Assembly (NCBI RefSeq): GCF_024199905.1
Contig: NZ_JANAFB010000005.1
Location: 43,524-107,523 of the forward strand
Direction: 5' to 3'
DNA length: 64,000 nt
Source of the DNA: Rothia santali
GTDB taxonomy: Bacteria > Actinomycetota > Actinomycetes > Actinomycetales > Micrococcaceae
A model generated the notes under the pieces. That model saw nothing but the letters and a program-made list of their open reading frames with translations. It made no database searches and had not been told where the DNA came from. Numbering within the stretch: position 1 is the first letter of the stretch; every line of letters begins with the position of its first letter. Below are positions 51,865 to 61,313 of the stretch, one piece after another. The position numbers and the translations under genes were made by a program.

Positions 51865-51869
51865 CGCGT

Positions 51870-52853
51870 TCAGGCGCCCTTCTCTCGCGCCCCGCAGGAG
51901 TCGCGGGGCGGCGTGAACTCGAGGAACAGCCCGCCCTCGGCGCGCACCAGCTCCGCCTTCTTCACACCCACGGGGCGCTTGCGGGTCAGGAACGCCACGG
52001 TGGTCTCGCAGCGGCTCAGGGACTCGAGGATGCACATGACCCCGGGGGTCATGAGGTCCACGGCCCGCTCCCCGCGCGTCTCCGGCGTGCCGATCTCCTC
52101 GCCGAGCGCCGTCGAGTCGGCCTCGCGCAGCAGCGCGCGCACCCCGACCCAGCGCCCCCAGATCCCCTTGGAGTCGAGCAGCCGCGGCCGCTGCCCCACG
52201 GGCACGGCCGCCGCGAAGTAGTGGGTGTCGAAGCGCCGGTGGCTGAAGTCGGGGGACTGCCAGCGGCCCAGCGGCTTCAGCAGGTCCGTGCGCAGCTTGA
52301 GCCCGCCCCGGCGCAGGTGGTCGGCGAAGCTGAGCTCCTGGCCGGCCACCGCCTCGCGGCTGGCCATGGTCTCGCTGGCCTCGCTGTGCTCCACGGTGGC
52401 CAGCTGGTCGGGTCCGGCCAGCAGGATGCCGATCTCCTCGAAGCTCTCGCGGATCGCGGCGACCACCGCGCCGCGGGCACGGTTCAGGTCCTCCCCGCCG
52501 AACTTCCGCGCCCACTGCTCGGGCGTGGGCCCGTACCATCCGATCGGGTCGCCGTCCCGGGGCTCGACGACGCCGCCTGGGAACCCGACCTTCCCCAGCG
52601 GCGAGGACGGGGTCGGCCGGTAGGTCAGGAACGTCTCGAGGCCGTCCTCGCCCTCCCGGGTGAAGACGACCGAGGCCGCGGTGCGGAGGGGGCAGCTGGG
52701 GACCAGCTCCCCCTCCTCGAGCCAGGCCCGCGCGGCCGCCGCCTCGTGGGGCGGCAGCGCGAACCGGCGCGGGGCTCCCGAGCAGGCCGGGCGCCCCGCG
52801 TCGCCGCTCGCGGGGCCCGCGGGGGGCCCTACGGCGAGGTCATGCGTATTCAA
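51870..52853 (-). CDS. NUDIX hydrolase (NUDT19-like)
   Basis: A 327-aa Nudix protein of the long type. The box is split by an insert: FPGGVVEPRDGDP then, about 30 residues later, AAIRESFEEIGILLAG. This insertion pattern and the large C-terminal half (RRFDTHYFAAAVP) resemble NUDT19/CoA-type hydrolases. The substrate is not known. ATG 52853 overlaps the RidA stop by 14 bp; the last gene of a DUF4177-RidA-Nudix run. The first ~25 residues are not conserved. Confidence 0.85.
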   Translation of the reverse strand: MNTHDLAVGPPAGPASGDAGRPACSGAPRRFALPPHEAAAARAWLEEGELVPSCPLRTAASVVFTREGEDGLETFLTYRPTPSSPLGKVGFPGGVVEPRDGDPIGWYGPTPEQWARKFGGEDLNRARGAVVAAIRESFEEIGILLAGPDQLATVEHSEASETMASREAVAGQELSFADHLRRGGLKLRTDLLKPLGRWQSPDFSHRRFDTHYFAAAVPVGQRPRLLDSKGIWGRWVGVRALLREADSTALGEEIGTPETRGERAVDLMTPGVMCILESLSRCETTVAFLTRKRPVGVKKAELVRAEGGLFLEFTPPRDSCGAREKGA

Positions 52854-53331
52854 CGATCAGTTCCACTTCCACGGGCACGTCCAGCGGCAGGACGGCGACG
52901 CCGACCGCCGAGCGGGAGTGCACCCCCGCCTCCCCGAACGCCTGCCGGTACAGCTCCGAGGCGCCGTTGAGCACGAGCGCCTGGTCGGTGAAGCCCGGGT
53001 CCGAGCTGACGAACCCGGTGACCTTGACCACTCGTCGGACCCGGTCCAGGTCGCCGATGGCGGACTTGACCGCCGCGAGGGTGTTCAGCGCGCAGGTGCA
53101 CGCCTGGCGCTGCGCCTCCTCGAGGCTCACGGCCCCGGGCTCGCCGGTCGCCGACACCTTGCCGGTGACCTCGACCTTCCCGTCCCGAACGGGGATCTGG
53201 CCCGAGGTGTACACGTAGTTCCCCGAGGTGACCGCGGGGACGTACGCGGCCACGGGGGTCGCGACGTCGGGGACCGTCAGCCCGGCCTCCGCGAGGCGCG
53301 CCTCGACCTGCGACGCGGCCACCTCAGGCAT
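52840..53331 (-). CDS. RidA-family (YjgF/Rv3678-like) protein
   Basis: A 163-aa member of the RidA superfamily, longer than the ~128-aa archetype. It shows YVPAVTSGNYVYTSGQIPVRDGK and the subunit-interface region CALNTLAAVKSAIGDLDRV. In place of the CxxE/Arg motif of active RidA imine deaminases it has RSAVGVAVLPLDVPVEVELI, with the expected Arg at SRSAVG. Archetypal RidA hydrolyses reactive enamines; this subfamily's activity is less certain. Overlaps DUF4177 (8 bp) and Nudix (14 bp) genes. Confidence 0.85.
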   Translation of the reverse strand: MPEVAASQVEARLAEAGLTVPDVATPVAAYVPAVTSGNYVYTSGQIPVRDGKVEVTGKVSATGEPGAVSLEEAQRQACTCALNTLAAVKSAIGDLDRVRRVVKVTGFVSSDPGFTDQALVLNGASELYRQAFGEAGVHSRSAVGVAVLPLDVPVEVELIVEYA

Positions 53332-53524
53332 CCTTCCGGCGCTTGAAGTAGGCGATCGGGTTGGCCTGCGTCGGCGCGACCATGTTGCCCGAGGGCGCCT
53401 CCCCCGCCGGGGCCGAGCCGGGCAGGACGGTCACCAGCTCCCAGCCGTCGTGACCCCAGTTGTCGAGGATCTGCTTGGTCGCGTGGATCATCAGCGGCAC
53501 GGTTGCGTATTCCCATTTCTCCAT
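53324..53524 (-). CDS. DUF4177-type small protein
   Basis: A 66-aa protein beginning MEKWEYATVPLMIHATKQIL with NWGHDGWELVTVLPG, a pattern shared with DUF4177 proteins; it ends in a basic YFKRRK. The function is unknown. First gene of the tightly overlapping run, convergent in neither direction and divergent from the PBP gene. An ATG-proximal ribosome site is weak (only GGGGCAC before the start). Confidence 0.75.
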   Translation of the reverse strand: MEKWEYATVPLMIHATKQILDNWGHDGWELVTVLPGSAPAGEAPSGNMVAPTQANPIAYFKRRKDA

Positions 53525-53654
53525 GTGCCCCAGCCTATCCGCGGGCCCGGGCGCGCGCTATTCCCCGCCGGCCTCCCTGAGACGGGGACCGGGCGCCCGC
53601 GTCATACGGGCCGGTGTACGGGCCCGTCGGCAGGGCGCTCTCAGGATTGGCTTG

Positions 53655-53660
53655 TATCCT
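53655..53660 (+). promoter_or_regulatory. -10 box of the PBP gene, likely leaderless
   Basis: TATCCT stands 7 bases before ATG 53668, with no ribosome site in between. The same spacing occurs at several other genes here. Confidence 0.5.
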
Positions 53661-53667
53661 GGTGCGC

Positions 53668-55830
53668 ATGGCTTCATCGACCACACCCCCTCGGAAGCGC
53701 GGACGGCGCACTCTGAGCGACCTCACCCAGTTCATCGCCCTGAGCATCGTGGCGGGGTTCGTGACCGCGGGTCTGCTGATCCCGCCGACCGCGGCCGTGG
53801 GGCTGACCGCCAACGCCTCGATCAACTGGTTCAAGGGCCTGCCCGACGACCTCTCGGAGGGCCCCCTCTCCCAGCCGTCGGTGGTCCTGGCCAGCGACGG
53901 CGAGCAGATCGCCACGTTCTACTCGGAGAACCGGGACGAGGTCCCGCTGGACCAGATCTCCCAGAACATGATCGACGCGCAGCTGTCCATCGAGGACGAC
54001 GACTTCTACGAGCACGGCGGCGTCGACGCCATGGGCATCGGCCGCGCCATCCTCAACAACATCGTCAACCCCAACAGCCGTCAGGGCGCCTCGACGATCA
54101 CGCAGCAGTACGTCAACAACCTGCTGATCGACTCCGCGACCCAGAGCGGCGGCGACCCGTACGAGACCATGGGCGCCAACAAGGGCCTGATGGACAAGGT
54201 CAAGGAGATGAAGCTCGCCATCTCGATGGAGCAGAACAAGTCGAAGGACGAGATCCTCAACGGCTACCTGAACATCGTGAACTACGGCGGCAGCAACTAC
54301 GGCGTGCAGGCCGCCGCCCAGCACTACTGGGGCGTGGACGCCTCGCAGCTGAACATCCAGCAGTCGGCCCTGCTCGCCGGCATGGTCCAGTCCCCCGCCT
54401 ACTACGACCCGGTCGCCAACCCCGAGGCGGCCACCGAGCGCCGCAACACCGTGCTCTACACGATGCTGCAGAACGACCGCATCACCCAGGCTGAGTACGA
54501 CGCCGCCGTCGCCTCCGGCCTGGACCTGGACGTCCACGACATCCGCTCCGGCTGCTCCGCGGCCGAGGAGGCCCCCTACTTCTGCGACTACATCCAGAAC
54601 CTGGTGCTGCAGGACGACTCCTTCGGCGACACCCCGGAGGACCGTCAGGTCCAGCTCACCCGCGGCGGCCTGACGATCCAGACGACCCTGGACATGAAGG
54701 CCCAGCGGGCCGCGCAGGAGCAGGTCGAGCGGACCCAGCCCCTCGAGTCCAACACCGATCGGGTGAACACCTCGCTCGTCTCGGTCGAGCCGGGCACCGG
54801 CAACATCCTCTCGATGGCCCAGAACTCCAACTACGCGGGCGAGGAGGGCACCAGCAACACGCTGTACAACTACAACGTGGAGAGCGCGCTCGGCGGCACC
54901 GCGGGCTTCGCTCCCGGCTCGACCTTCAAGCCCTTCACCCTCGCCGAGTGGATCAAGGAGGGCAACGGCGTCAACGCCCGGGTGGACGCGCGGCGGCTGA
55001 GCTACCCCGCGGGCACCGAATGGAACGCCTCCTGCGTGGACGGCGGCAAGGTCGTCAACCCGGGTGCCAACGGCGCCTGGTCCTTCCAGAACGCGACCCC
55101 GGGCTACCAGCGGCAGATGACCGTCAACGAGGGCATCTACAACTCGATCAACTCGGCGCTGTACGCCACGGCCGAGTACGTGGACCTGTGCGGCATCGGC
55201 GACACCGCCGAGGCCCTCGGCGTGACCGAGCCGTCCCAGGACAACGTCGGCCAGCGCCAGCGGATCGCGACCGAGCAGTCGCTCGCCTCCCTGATCGGCA
55301 CCTCGCAGGTCACCCCGATCTCCATGGCCAACGCCTTCGCGACCTTCGCCTCGGACGGCATGTACTGCCAGCCGCGCGCGATCGAGAGCGTGACCGACCG
55401 GCGTGGCCAGGCGATCGAGATGCCCGCGAGCCAGTGCAACCGGGCCCTGGACGAGGACGTCGCCCGCGGCGTCAACTTCGTCCTCAAGGAGGTCCTGAAG
55501 CGCGGCTCCGGCTATGAGCGCGACATCGACCTCGACGACGCCTCGGCGGCCAAGACCGGCACCACCGACAACTCGACGCAGACCTGGATGGTGGGCTACA
55601 CCCGCGGCATCTCCACCGCGTCGTGGGTCGGCAACGCCGACGAGCAGGGCCGTTCGCTGAACAACCTGAACATCGGCGGGCAGTCCCGCGACTACGTCGA
55701 CGGCTCGTCCTTCGCCGGCACGCAGTGGCAGCGCTACATGAACACCGTCAAGGGCGACCACAACACCGACAAGTTCACCGACCCCTCGGAGAAGGTCCGC
55801 GGGGACGACATCGAGTCGGACAAGGCCTAG
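53668..55830 (+). CDS. Bifunctional class A penicillin-binding protein (PonA2-like)
   Basis: Peptidoglycan synthase with one membrane anchor (~20-60) and two periplasmic domains. 720 aa. The glycosyltransferase domain (GT51) has the catalytic Glu in SIEDDDFYEHGGVD and RQGASTITQQYVNN. The transpeptidase has GSTFKPFTL (active Ser), SIN in YNSINSALY, and AAKTGTTDNS. The C-terminal PASTA domain found in mycobacterial PonA2 is not evident; the protein ends in a charged tail. Next to the phosphoesterase, as in Rv3682-Rv3683. Confidence 0.95.
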   Translation: MASSTTPPRKRGRRTLSDLTQFIALSIVAGFVTAGLLIPPTAAVGLTANASINWFKGLPDDLSEGPLSQPSVVLASDGEQIATFYSENRDEVPLDQISQNMIDAQLSIEDDDFYEHGGVDAMGIGRAILNNIVNPNSRQGASTITQQYVNNLLIDSATQSGGDPYETMGANKGLMDKVKEMKLAISMEQNKSKDEILNGYLNIVNYGGSNYGVQAAAQHYWGVDASQLNIQQSALLAGMVQSPAYYDPVANPEAATERRNTVLYTMLQNDRITQAEYDAAVASGLDLDVHDIRSGCSAAEEAPYFCDYIQNLVLQDDSFGDTPEDRQVQLTRGGLTIQTTLDMKAQRAAQEQVERTQPLESNTDRVNTSLVSVEPGTGNILSMAQNSNYAGEEGTSNTLYNYNVESALGGTAGFAPGSTFKPFTLAEWIKEGNGVNARVDARRLSYPAGTEWNASCVDGGKVVNPGANGAWSFQNATPGYQRQMTVNEGIYNSINSALYATAEYVDLCGIGDTAEALGVTEPSQDNVGQRQRIATEQSLASLIGTSQVTPISMANAFATFASDGMYCQPRAIESVTDRRGQAIEMPASQCNRALDEDVARGVNFVLKEVLKRGSGYERDIDLDDASAAKTGTTDNSTQTWMVGYTRGISTASWVGNADEQGRSLNNLNIGGQSRDYVDGSSFAGTQWQRYMNTVKGDHNTDKFTDPSEKVRGDDIESDKA

Positions 55831-55836
55831 CCGCCC

Positions 55837-56916
55837 ATGGCCGGTGATCCTCGACCGGCCGCCCCCTCCGGGGGGCGGCCGAGCGCCCGCGCGCTGATCG
55901 GCGGCGGGCTGGCCGTCCTCGGGGCGGGGGCCGCGGCGTCGGCCGCCGCGCTGGCCTACGGGCACCTCGTGGAGCTCAACCGCTTCCACGTCCGGCGGGA
56001 GACCCTGCCCGTGCTGCCCCCGGGCTCCCCCGACGTGCGCGTCCTGCACCTGTCGGACCTCCACATGATCCCGGGCCAGCGGCGCAAGGTCGACTTCGTG
56101 CGCGGGCTCGCGGCGCTGGAGCCGGACGCGGTGATCAACACCGGGGACAACTTCAGCCACCTCGAGTCCCTCCCCTGGCTCCTCGAGGCCCTGGACCCGC
56201 TGCTGGACCTCCCGGGCGCCTACGTGCCCGGGTCGAACTGCTACTTCGCGCCGAAGCCGAAGAACCCCGCGCGGTACCTGTGGCTGCACACGGGCGGGGA
56301 ACGGCGTCGGGAGGATCCCGCGGCGGTCCTGCCCTTCCGGGAGATGCACGCGGCCTTCGACTCCCGCGGCTGGCGGGGGCTGGTCAACACGACGGGGGAG
56401 CTCACGGTCCGGGGGGTGCGGCTCGACCTCTCCGGGGTCGACGATCCCCATCTCGGCTACGACCGCCACCCCGGCTTCGCCCCGGCCGCGGACCGGGCGG
56501 CGGGGTCGGCCGCGGACCAGCCGTCCGGGACGCCCGCGGGCCGGGACGCCCGCACGTCGGCGGACCGGGCGGGCGCGCCCCCGTCGGTCCGGGTCGGCGT
56601 CGCCCACGCGCCGTACCTGCGCACGCTGCGGCGCTTCGCCGAGGACGGCGCCGAGGTCGTCTTCGCCGGTCACACGCACGGCGGCCAGATCTGCCTGCCC
56701 GGCGGGCGGGCGCTGGTCTCCAACTGCGATCTCCCGCCCTCCCGCGCCAAGGGCGTCTCCCACGACGAGGGCGTCCCGGTCCAGATCTCGGCCGGCCTGG
56801 GGACCTCCCGCTTTGCCCCCGTGCGGCTGTTCTGCCCGCCCGAGGCGGTGCTGGTGACGCTGACCGCTCGGCCCTCAGACGAATCCGCGCCCTCGCGGTC
56901 CCACCCCTCCCGCTGA
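55837..56916 (+). CDS. Membrane-associated metallophosphoesterase
   Basis: Calcineurin-like phosphoesterase, 359 aa, with an N-terminal hydrophobic segment (~18-42) that may anchor it. Metal-ligand motifs: LHLSDLHMIPGQ, INTGDNFSH, GSNCYF (in place of GNHD) and AGHTHGGQI. An Ala/Asp-rich insertion at ~215-250 is peculiar to this copy. The substrate is not known; YkuE-like relatives act near the cell envelope. Six bases after the PBP stop, hence one operon. Confidence 0.88.
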   Translation: MAGDPRPAAPSGGRPSARALIGGGLAVLGAGAAASAAALAYGHLVELNRFHVRRETLPVLPPGSPDVRVLHLSDLHMIPGQRRKVDFVRGLAALEPDAVINTGDNFSHLESLPWLLEALDPLLDLPGAYVPGSNCYFAPKPKNPARYLWLHTGGERRREDPAAVLPFREMHAAFDSRGWRGLVNTTGELTVRGVRLDLSGVDDPHLGYDRHPGFAPAADRAAGSAADQPSGTPAGRDARTSADRAGAPPSVRVGVAHAPYLRTLRRFAEDGAEVVFAGHTHGGQICLPGGRALVSNCDLPPSRAKGVSHDEGVPVQISAGLGTSRFAPVRLFCPPEAVLVTLTARPSDESAPSRSHPSR

Positions 56917-56933
56917 CGGAGTAGCCTGGACGG

Positions 56934-59081
56934 GTGCGTTCATCCCGTCCGGGCAGGACGACCCCTGCCGACCGTCTGATGTCGGAGTACATGGCGCCGA
57001 TCCGCGCCAAGCTCCTCGGGGGGATGGCGTGCGCCCTCGCCGGGGCCGTCATGGCCCTCGCGATCCCGCAGGCGCTGCGCCACCTCGTCGACGACGTCCT
57101 GGGGCCCGACGCCGGGGCGGGCGCGGTCTGGCTGAGCGCGGGCGTCATCGCGGGCCTGGGGCTGCTGCAGGTCTTCTTCCAGTGGCTGCGCCGCTTCCTG
57201 ATCCTCGTGCCGTCGACGCACATGGAGCTGCAGATGCGCATGGCGCTGTTCGACAAGCTGCTGCGCCTGCCCAGCTCGTTCCACGACCAGTGGCCCTCCG
57301 GCCAGCTGCTTCAGCGCTCGATGTCCGACCTCTCGCTGACCCGCCGGTGGATCTCCTTCGGCCTGGCGCAGACGGTCACGACCGTGGCGACGATCGCGCT
57401 CGGCGTCGTGCTGATGTTCACCAGCTCCTGGCTGCTGTCCCTGATCTACCTGCTCGCGGTGCTGCCCGTGGTGTGGGTCGTGGCGCGCACCGTGCCGCGC
57501 GCCCGGACGCTCACCCGCCGGACGCAGCAGCAGGCCGGCGACCTCGCAACCGGCGTCGAGGAGGGCGTGCGCGGGATCCGGGTGCTCAAGGCCCTGGGAC
57601 GCGGCCGGCACTCGCTGGAGCGGTTCGGCGAGCGGGCCGAGGGGCTGCGGCGGTCCGAGGTCGACCGGGCACGCACGCTCGCGGCCCTCTCGGCGCGGAC
57701 CTGGCTGCTGCCGGAGATCGCCATGGCCGTGTGCCTCGGGCTGGCAGGCTACCTGGTCGCCCGGGGGACGATCAGCACGGGCGCCGTTGTGGCCTTCTTC
57801 GCGACCGCCGTCATCGTGACCACGCGCGTGCGCGACGCCTCGGGCATCCTCACGATGTACCTGGGCGCGCGCGTCGCGCGGGACCGGCACTACCAGGTGC
57901 TGCAGGCCGAGGGCGCGGAGGAGGTGCCGCTGACCGACGCGGCGCGGGGCGAGCGCGCCGGGACCGGTGGCACCGAGACCGCCGGCGCGGCGCGGCTGGA
58001 GCTGCGCGGCGTCGGGTTCGCCGTGCCCGCCGAGGGCTCCTACGCCGCGATCGACCGCGGGGAGCAGACCGGCGAGGACCTGCCCGCGGGCGCCGGGTCC
58101 GCCCCCGGCACGAGCATCCTGCGGGACGTCGACCTGACGGTCGAGCCGGGTCGGACCCTCGCCCTGGTGGGCGGCACCGGGTCCGGCAAGTCGATACTGC
58201 TCTCGCTCGTCCCCCGGCTGCGCGAGGCCACCTCGGGCACCGTCCTGGTCGACGGGCGGGACGCGGCCGCGATGAGCCTCGACGAACTGCGCGCCGAGAT
58301 CTCCGTGGCCTTCGAGGAGCCCACCCTCTTCTCCGCCTCAGTGCGCGAGAACGTGCTCATGGGCCTCCCCGACCCCGCCCACGACGACGCGCGGGACCCC
58401 TACGCGCCGATCCGCCGCGAGCGCGCCCTCGCCAAGGCGCTGGAGACCGCGGCCGCGGAGTTCGCGCTGGCGCTCCCCGACGGCGTCGAGACCCGCATCG
58501 GCGAGGAGGGCCTGAGCCTCTCGGGCGGGCAGCGGCAGCGGATCGCCCTGGCCCGCGCGATCGCGCCCCACCCCCGGCTGCTCCTGCTCGACGACCCGCT
58601 CTCCGCGCTCGACACCCAGACCGAGGCGGCGGTGGTGGGGAACCTGCGCCGCACGCTGCGGGACACCACCACGATCATCACCGCGCACCGGGCCTCCACG
58701 GTGGCGCTGGCGGACCGGGTCGCGCTGCTGCAGGAGGGCCGGGTCGTGGCGGCGGGGACCCACGCCGAGCTCATGCGCCTGCCGGAGTACCGGCACCTCA
58801 TGGCCACGGGGGCCGCGGCGGAGGAGATCTCCCCCGCGTCCCCGGGATCCGCGGAGGGTGCTCCGCCGGCGGCCCCCGGGGCCGAAACCCCGGTGCGCGA
58901 CGCCGGAGGCGAGTCCCCGTCAGGTGAGGCCGGGGCCGGGTCCCCGGTGCGCGACGCCGGACCTCACGACGCCGCGGGCCCCGCCAGCGAGGCGCCCGCC
59001 TCCGAGCCCTCCCGCCCCGGACCGCGCTCGCCGCGCAGGTCGCGCCGCGAGAACGCGCGCCGAGGAGGCACCGATGACTAG
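56934..59081 (+). CDS. ABC exporter half-transporter A (degenerate ATP site)
   Basis: Membrane domain with six spans (~25-300) plus ATPase domain. 715 aa. Walker A GGTGSGKS and signature LSGGQRQR are canonical, but after Walker B the usual catalytic Glu is Asp (LLLLDDPLSALD) and the Q loop reads AFEEPTLF. A ~45-residue insert separates the domains, and the last ~95 residues are a low-complexity Pro/Ala/Gly/Glu tail. The start is GTG 56934; TAGCCT lies six bases before it. It overlaps the partner gene by eight bases. The substrate is unknown; multidrug or lipid export is typical. Confidence 0.92.
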   Translation: MRSSRPGRTTPADRLMSEYMAPIRAKLLGGMACALAGAVMALAIPQALRHLVDDVLGPDAGAGAVWLSAGVIAGLGLLQVFFQWLRRFLILVPSTHMELQMRMALFDKLLRLPSSFHDQWPSGQLLQRSMSDLSLTRRWISFGLAQTVTTVATIALGVVLMFTSSWLLSLIYLLAVLPVVWVVARTVPRARTLTRRTQQQAGDLATGVEEGVRGIRVLKALGRGRHSLERFGERAEGLRRSEVDRARTLAALSARTWLLPEIAMAVCLGLAGYLVARGTISTGAVVAFFATAVIVTTRVRDASGILTMYLGARVARDRHYQVLQAEGAEEVPLTDAARGERAGTGGTETAGAARLELRGVGFAVPAEGSYAAIDRGEQTGEDLPAGAGSAPGTSILRDVDLTVEPGRTLALVGGTGSGKSILLSLVPRLREATSGTVLVDGRDAAAMSLDELRAEISVAFEEPTLFSASVRENVLMGLPDPAHDDARDPYAPIRRERALAKALETAAAEFALALPDGVETRIGEEGLSLSGGQRQRIALARAIAPHPRLLLLDDPLSALDTQTEAAVVGNLRRTLRDTTTIITAHRASTVALADRVALLQEGRVVAAGTHAELMRLPEYRHLMATGAAAEEISPASPGSAEGAPPAAPGAETPVRDAGGESPSGEAGAGSPVRDAGPHDAAGPASEAPASEPSRPGPRSPRRSRRENARRGGTDD

Positions 59082-60909
59082 CCACATGATGCCGGGCCGC
59101 GGCGTCAGCAACGAGGACGCGATCCGCCTCGACCCGGCCGCCCGGCGCGCCGTCCGCAAGCGCACCTTCCGCCTGCTGCGCTCGATGCTGCGCCCGGTGA
59201 TCTGGCCCTCGCTCGGCACCCTGCTGCTCGTGGTCCTGGCCCAGGTGCTCGGCGCGCTCGGCCCCGCCCTGACCGGCTGGGGCATCGACCGCGGCTTCCC
59301 GGCCATGGCCGCCGGCGACCCCGCCCCGCTGCTGTGGATCGCCGGCTTCTTCGTGGTCTCCTCGGCCGTCTCGGCCCTGTGCGTCTACCTCAACGAGACG
59401 ATCACCGCCAAGATCTCCCAGGCGGTCCTGCTGCGCCTGCGCCGCCGCACCTACGCCCACGTCCAGCGCCTGAGCCTGCAGTTCCACGAGACCTACACCT
59501 CGGGCCGCGTCATCTCCCGCCTGACCTCCGACCTCGAGGCCATGCGGCAGTTCCTCGACTCCGGCCTCTCCCAGATCGCCTCGGCCCTGGTCTCGATGGT
59601 CGCGATGAGCGTGCTGGTGGTCGCCCTGGACTGGCGCACGGGCCTGATCCTGCTGGTGGCGATGGTCCCCATGGTCGCGATGACGCTCTGGTTCCGCAGC
59701 GCCTCGGAGGTGCAGTACCGGGCCCAGCGGGTCTCCTCCGCGCGGCTGGTCGGGCGGTTCATGGAGACGGTGACCGGCATGCGCGCGGTCTCGGCGTTCA
59801 GGAACCAGCCCCGGGCCCGCCGCTCCTACCTGGGCAGCGCGGACGAGTACCGGGTCGAGAACCTCAAGGTCGTGCGGATCTTCGGCATCTACATGCCGGG
59901 GGTCATGCTGCTGTCCAACCTCACGGTGGCCGCCGTGCTGCTCTTCGGCGGGTTCAACGTCCTGAGCGGGACGCTCGCCGTCGGGACCCTCCTCTCGCTG
60001 GTGCTGTACACCCAGCGGATCTTCGGCCCGGTCATGGAGCTGTCCAACTTCTACAACACGCTGCAGTCGGCCGCCGCCGCGCTGGAGAAGGTCTCCGGCC
60101 TGCTGGAGGAGGAGCCCGACGTCGCCGACCCCGAGCGCCCCCGCTCCCCCGGCGGCGTCCCGGGCGCCCGCGGCCGGATCGAGTTCGACGACGTCGCGTT
60201 CGGCTACGGCGCCGACGTCGACCGCCCGGCCCTGCACCCCCTCAGCCTGGACATCCCGCCGGGCCAGAAGGTCGCGCTGGTGGGCCGGACCGGCGCCGGG
60301 AAGTCGACCATCGCGAAGCTGCTGGCGCGCTTCTACGACGTCGGGACCGGCGCCATCCGCCTCGACGGCGTGGACCTGCGCGAGCTGACCGACGCGGACC
60401 TGCGCCGCGAGGTCACCATGATCACCCAGGAGGCGTTCCTGTTCTCGGGGACGGTCGCGGAGAACATCGCGCTCGGCCGCCCGGAGGCGAGCCGCGCCGA
60501 GGTCGAGGAGGCCGCGCGCCGGCTGGGGGCCGACGAGTTCATCCGGAGCCTGCCCGAGGGCTACGAGACGGACCTGCAGAAGCGCGGCGGCCGGGTCTCC
60601 TCGGGCCAGCGTCAGCTGATCTCCTTCGCCCGGGCCTTCCTGGCGGACCCGTCCGTGCTGATCCTGGACGAGGCCACCGCGTCCCTCGACCTCCCCTCGG
60701 AGCGCCGGGTCCAGCGCGGCCTGGAGGAGCTGCTGAGGGGGCGCACCGCCCTCGTCATCGCCCACCGCCTCTCCACCGTGCTCGACGCCGACCGGGTGCT
60801 GGTGATCGACGAGGGCCGGGTCGTGGAGGACGGCAGCCCGGCCGAGCTGATCGCGGCCGGCGGGCGGTTCGCGCAGCTGCACCGGACGTGGGAGGAGTCG
60901 CAGGGCTGA
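59074..60909 (+). CDS. ABC exporter half-transporter B (canonical Walker B)
   Basis: Partner subunit, 611 aa, with six spans (~45-330) and an ATPase domain. Walker A is GRTGAGKST, Walker B SVLILDEATASLD with the catalytic Glu, H loop VIAHRLST. Its signature motif is altered to VSSGQRQL instead of LSGGQ. Paired with subunit A this gives one active and one degenerate ATP site, as in the TM287/288 and BmrCD exporters. ATG 59074 has GAGGAGG six bases upstream, deciding the start. Confidence 0.94.
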   Translation: MTSHMMPGRGVSNEDAIRLDPAARRAVRKRTFRLLRSMLRPVIWPSLGTLLLVVLAQVLGALGPALTGWGIDRGFPAMAAGDPAPLLWIAGFFVVSSAVSALCVYLNETITAKISQAVLLRLRRRTYAHVQRLSLQFHETYTSGRVISRLTSDLEAMRQFLDSGLSQIASALVSMVAMSVLVVALDWRTGLILLVAMVPMVAMTLWFRSASEVQYRAQRVSSARLVGRFMETVTGMRAVSAFRNQPRARRSYLGSADEYRVENLKVVRIFGIYMPGVMLLSNLTVAAVLLFGGFNVLSGTLAVGTLLSLVLYTQRIFGPVMELSNFYNTLQSAAAALEKVSGLLEEEPDVADPERPRSPGGVPGARGRIEFDDVAFGYGADVDRPALHPLSLDIPPGQKVALVGRTGAGKSTIAKLLARFYDVGTGAIRLDGVDLRELTDADLRREVTMITQEAFLFSGTVAENIALGRPEASRAEVEEAARRLGADEFIRSLPEGYETDLQKRGGRVSSGQRQLISFARAFLADPSVLILDEATASLDLPSERRVQRGLEELLRGRTALVIAHRLSTVLDADRVLVIDEGRVVEDGSPAELIAAGGRFAQLHRTWEESQG

Positions 60910-60927
60910 GCCCGCGGTGCGCTCAGT

Positions 60928-60956
60928 TTGCCGCGGCCCGCCGGGTCCGTTATCCT
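60928..60956 (+). promoter_or_regulatory. tRNA-Pro promoter
   Basis: TTGCCG (60928-60933) and TATCCT (60951-60956) with a 17-bp spacer, about 40 bp before the tRNA 5' end. Confidence 0.65.
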
Positions 60957-60995
60957 TGAGAAGTTGCTTGGCGCGATCAGCGGACAGGTCAACAT

Positions 60996-61069
60996 CGGGA
61001 TGTGGCGCAGCTTGGTAGCGCGCGTCGTTCGGGACGACGAGGTCGCAGGTTCAAATCCTGTCATCCCGA
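60996..61069 (+). tRNA. tRNA-Pro (CGG)
   Basis: Cloverleaf with acceptor CGGGATG/CATCCCG, D arm GCGC...GCGC, anticodon stem CGTCG/CGACG around loop TTCGGGA (anticodon CGG, Pro) and T loop TTCAAAT. CCA is not encoded. It has its own promoter and terminator. Confidence 0.95.
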
Positions 61070-61077
61070 CCCACCGG

Positions 61078-61111
61078 AAGGCCCCGGATCGCTCACGCGG
61101 TCCGGGGCCTT
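61078..61111 (+). terminator. Terminator after tRNA-Pro
   Basis: AAGGCCCCGGA pairs perfectly with TCCGGGGCCTT nine bases after the tRNA, followed by CGTCGTT. Confidence 0.8.
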
Positions 61112-61313
61112 CGTCGTTCCACCGGCCCCTCCGCCCCCGCCGAGACGCCCCGTCGGGGCCTCCGCGCCCATCCTGCGCAAGCCTGTTCCCTCCCTTGACC
61201 TTCCGCCCCGCTTTATTCCCGGCTTTTCCGACGGCGAACCCCGCTGGCACCGGCTCACATATAAGCGTAGGTATATACGAGACCCCAGTTTCGTCAGGCA
61301 TCAGGAGGAACCC

